A stretch of DNA of 6,138 bases, from the NCBI GenBank assembly GCA_013298675.1, contig JAAFIJ010000170.1, forward strand, positions 1 through 6,138, written 5' to 3'. How positions within the stretch are numbered: the first letter of the stretch is position 1; the number at the start of each line of letters is the position of its first letter. Both the position numbers and the translations under genes were made by a program. Source of the DNA: Rhodobacterales bacterium (GTDB taxonomy: Bacteria; Pseudomonadota; Alphaproteobacteria; Rhodobacterales; Rhodobacteraceae). The notes under the pieces were generated by a model. That model was not told the origin of the DNA, ran no database searches, and saw only the letters and a program-made list of their open reading frames with translations. This document shows positions 3,958 to 6,138 of this stretch, in pieces.

Positions 3958-6138
3958 ATGAAGATCGAGCGGAAATTCACGACTGAGTCGAGCGGCGCTT
4001 ATGGTGCAATCGATTTTGCGACAACGACCTCAGAGATTCGCAATCCTGACGGCACAATCGTATTCCGCAATGACGCGGTAGAGGTTCCATCAAGCTGGAG
4101 CCAGGTTGCATCAGACGTTTTGGCGCAAAAGTATTTCCGCAAAGCTGGCATTCCGGCCAAACTGATGCGTGTCAAGGAAAAGGGCGTGCCAGAGTTCCTT
4201 TGGCGGTCGGTGCCCGACGAAAAAGCGATGGACGGCATGTCTGCCGCAGAGCGTAACTTGGGCGAAACCAGCGCCAAGCAAGTCTTTGACCGCTTGGCCG
4301 GCGCTTGGACTTACTGGGGCTGGAAGGGCGGCTATTTCACCGCCGAGGCAGATGCGAAGGCCTATTACGACGAGATGCGCTTTATGCTGGCACGTCAGAT
4401 GGCGGCCCCGAACAGCCCCCAGTGGTTCAACACAGGTTTGCATTGGGCCTACGGTATCGATGGTCCGTCGCAGGGTCACTATTATGTAGATCACATGACG
4501 GGCGTGCTGACGAAATCAGCCTCGGCCTATGAACACCCACAGCCGCACGCCTGCTTTATCCAATCGGTACGCGATGATCTGGTGGGCGACGGGGGCATCA
4601 TGGACCTTTGGGTCCGCGAGGCGCGCCTGTTCAAATATGGGTCAGGCACGGGCACGAACTTTTCGTCGTTGCGCGGTGAGGGCGAAAAGCTGTCCGGCGG
4701 TGGTAAATCGTCCGGCCTGATGGGTTTCCTGAAAATCGGTGACCGTGCCGCGGGTGCGATCAAGTCAGGTGGGACCACACGCCGGGCCGCCAAGATGGTG
4801 ATCTGCGATATGGATCACCCCGATGTTGAGGCATTCATCAACTGGAAAGTGATCGAAGAGCAAAAGGTCGCCTCATTGGTCGCAGGATCAAAGGCCCACG
4901 AATCGCGTTTGAATGAGATTTTTGCGGCAATTCGCCTGTGGGATGGTTCTTCCGAGGATTCGGTTGATCCGGCCAAGAACCCAGCCCTGAAAGCCGCGAT
5001 CAAAGCGGCCAAAAAGGCGATGATCCCCGACACCTATACCAACCGTGTTTTGCAATACGCAAAGCAAGGCTTCACCAGCATTGAATTCCCAACCTACGAC
5101 ACGGATTGGGATTCTGAGGCATATGTCACTGTGTCGGGCCAGAACTCCAACAACTCTGTCCGGGTAACCGACGCGTTCTTGACGGCAGTGCGCGATGACA
5201 AGCCATGGGAACTGGTGCGCCGCACCGATGGTAAGGTGGCCAAAACTGTTTCGGCCCGTGAACTTTGGGATCAGGTTGGTCACGCGGCTTGGGCTTGTGC
5301 CGATCCTGGTATTCAATTTCATGACACCGTCAACGCATGGCATACCTGTCCCGAAGACGGTGCAATCCGCGGTTCGAATCCTTGTTCGGAATATATGTTC
5401 CTAGACGACACCGCGTGTAACCTTGCGTCGATGAACCTGTTGACCTTCTTTAACGAGGGTCAGTTCGATGCAGAGGCCTATATTCACGCCTCACGTCTGT
5501 GGACCGTCACGCTGGAAATTTCGGTGATGATGGCGCAGTTCCCGTCCAAAGAAATTGCGCAACGCTCTTATGACTTCCGCACGCTTGGTCTTGGCTATGC
5601 CAACATCGGCGGGCTGTTGATGAATATGGGCCTTGGTTACGATTCAGCCGAAGGTCGCGCCTTTTGCGGCGCGCTGACGGCGATCATGACTGGTGTCGCC
5701 TATGCGACATCGGCAGAAATGGCGGGCGAATTGGGAGCGTTCCCGGGATATGCCCGTAATCGCGAACATATGCTGCGGGTGATCCGCAACCACCGTGCCG
5801 CAGCCTATGCCAAGACAACTTATGAAGATCTGAACGTCGATCCCGTGGCTTTGGATGCGGCCAACTGCCAAGACAAGCGTCTGGTAGAGCTTGCAAAATC
5901 TTGCTGGGATGAGGCGTTGACGTTGGGCCAAAAGCACGGCTACCGCAACGCACAAACCACAGTGATCGCGCCAACAGGCACCATCGGTCTGGTGATGGAC
6001 TGCGACACCACAGGGATTGAGCCGGATTTCGCACTGGTCAAGTTCAAGAAACTGGCAGGCGGTGGCTATTTCAAGATCATCAACCAATCGGTTCCGGCTG
6101 CGTTGGAAAAGCTGGGCTATTCCACCTCTCAAGCGGCG
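3958..6138 (+). CDS. nrdJ: Class II (adenosylcobalamin-dependent) ribonucleoside-diphosphate reductase, C-terminus cut off
   Basis: Reduces ribonucleotides to deoxyribonucleotides for DNA synthesis, using adenosylcobalamin to generate the active-site thiyl radical, so it works with or without oxygen. The visible 727 residues hold most of the catalytic ten-stranded barrel. The motif NPCSE at 474-478 supplies N474, the radical cysteine C476 and E478. C487 lies 11 residues on (TACNLASMNL) and pairs with C199 (in HACFIQ) as the redox disulfide; the Thermotoga class II enzyme, as I recall it, has the same C+2 E and C+11 C spacing. Other family segments are FKYGSGTGTNFSSLRG (225-240), SGGTTRRAAKM (270-280), APTGTIG (671-677) and IEP (687-689). 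No N-terminal ATP-cone is seen. Residues about 300-393 look like an insertion relative to the shorter enzymes. NrdJ proteins of this long type have about 1200 residues, so about 40% lies beyond the right edge, including the C-terminal cysteines. Confidence 0.97.
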   Translation, partial: MKIERKFTTESSGAYGAIDFATTTSEIRNPDGTIVFRNDAVEVPSSWSQVASDVLAQKYFRKAGIPAKLMRVKEKGVPEFLWRSVPDEKAMDGMSAAERNLGETSAKQVFDRLAGAWTYWGWKGGYFTAEADAKAYYDEMRFMLARQMAAPNSPQWFNTGLHWAYGIDGPSQGHYYVDHMTGVLTKSASAYEHPQPHACFIQSVRDDLVGDGGIMDLWVREARLFKYGSGTGTNFSSLRGEGEKLSGGGKSSGLMGFLKIGDRAAGAIKSGGTTRRAAKMVICDMDHPDVEAFINWKVIEEQKVASLVAGSKAHESRLNEIFAAIRLWDGSSEDSVDPAKNPALKAAIKAAKKAMIPDTYTNRVLQYAKQGFTSIEFPTYDTDWDSEAYVTVSGQNSNNSVRVTDAFLTAVRDDKPWELVRRTDGKVAKTVSARELWDQVGHAAWACADPGIQFHDTVNAWHTCPEDGAIRGSNPCSEYMFLDDTACNLASMNLLTFFNEGQFDAEAYIHASRLWTVTLEISVMMAQFPSKEIAQRSYDFRTLGLGYANIGGLLMNMGLGYDSAEGRAFCGALTAIMTGVAYATSAEMAGELGAFPGYARNREHMLRVIRNHRAAAYAKTTYEDLNVDPVALDAANCQDKRLVELAKSCWDEALTLGQKHGYRNAQTTVIAPTGTIGLVMDCDTTGIEPDFALVKFKKLAGGGYFKIINQSVPAALEKLGYSTSQAA

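Noticed and set aside
5644..6132. Minus-strand open frame of 162 codons inside nrdJ
   Set aside because: Antisense shadow of the conserved NrdJ barrel; no independent motif or start signal.

Overview
The window looks like core chromosome of an alphaproteobacterium, most likely a Roseobacter-group member of the Rhodobacterales. The grounds are moderate G+C, a Fur-family regulator of the alphaproteobacterial Fur/Mur type without the zinc-cysteine pair, and a long B12-dependent ribonucleotide reductase as the RNR gene. The species cannot be named from the sequence alone.

Layout. On the minus strand, read right to left, are a Fur/Mur-family metal regulator (2453-2043), a ten-helix EamA/DMT-family transporter whose GTG start lies one base after the regulator's stop (2041-1154), and enolase (1056 to the left edge, C-terminus cut off). 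On the plus strand are a second, dissimilar EamA/DMT-family transporter (2637-3527), a 430-base gap, and the first 727 codons of class II (adenosylcobalamin-dependent) ribonucleotide reductase nrdJ (3958 to the right edge). The regulator and the second transporter diverge from a 183-base spacer.

How the parts work together. The regulator and first transporter probably form a translationally coupled pair. No clear terminator separates them from eno, so some read-through into eno is possible, although eno has its own leader and a good Shine-Dalgarno. The substrates of the two transporters cannot be read from sequence. The regulator's neighbourhood suggests no metal-uptake system, so it probably acts at sites elsewhere in the genome. 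The gap before nrdJ carries a good candidate NrdR box (3716-3731), which would place nrdJ under the general repressor of ribonucleotide reductases, and a GC-rich leader hairpin just before the ribosome-binding site.

The gene content is ordinary housekeeping. I found no mobile element, CRISPR array, RNA gene or undescribed multi-gene system. The points worth checking are small: the NrdR box and leader of nrdJ, a roughly 90-residue insertion in NrdJ, the regulator's metal identity, an inverted repeat after the second transporter, a spaced repeat in the eno leader, and two uncertain start sites.
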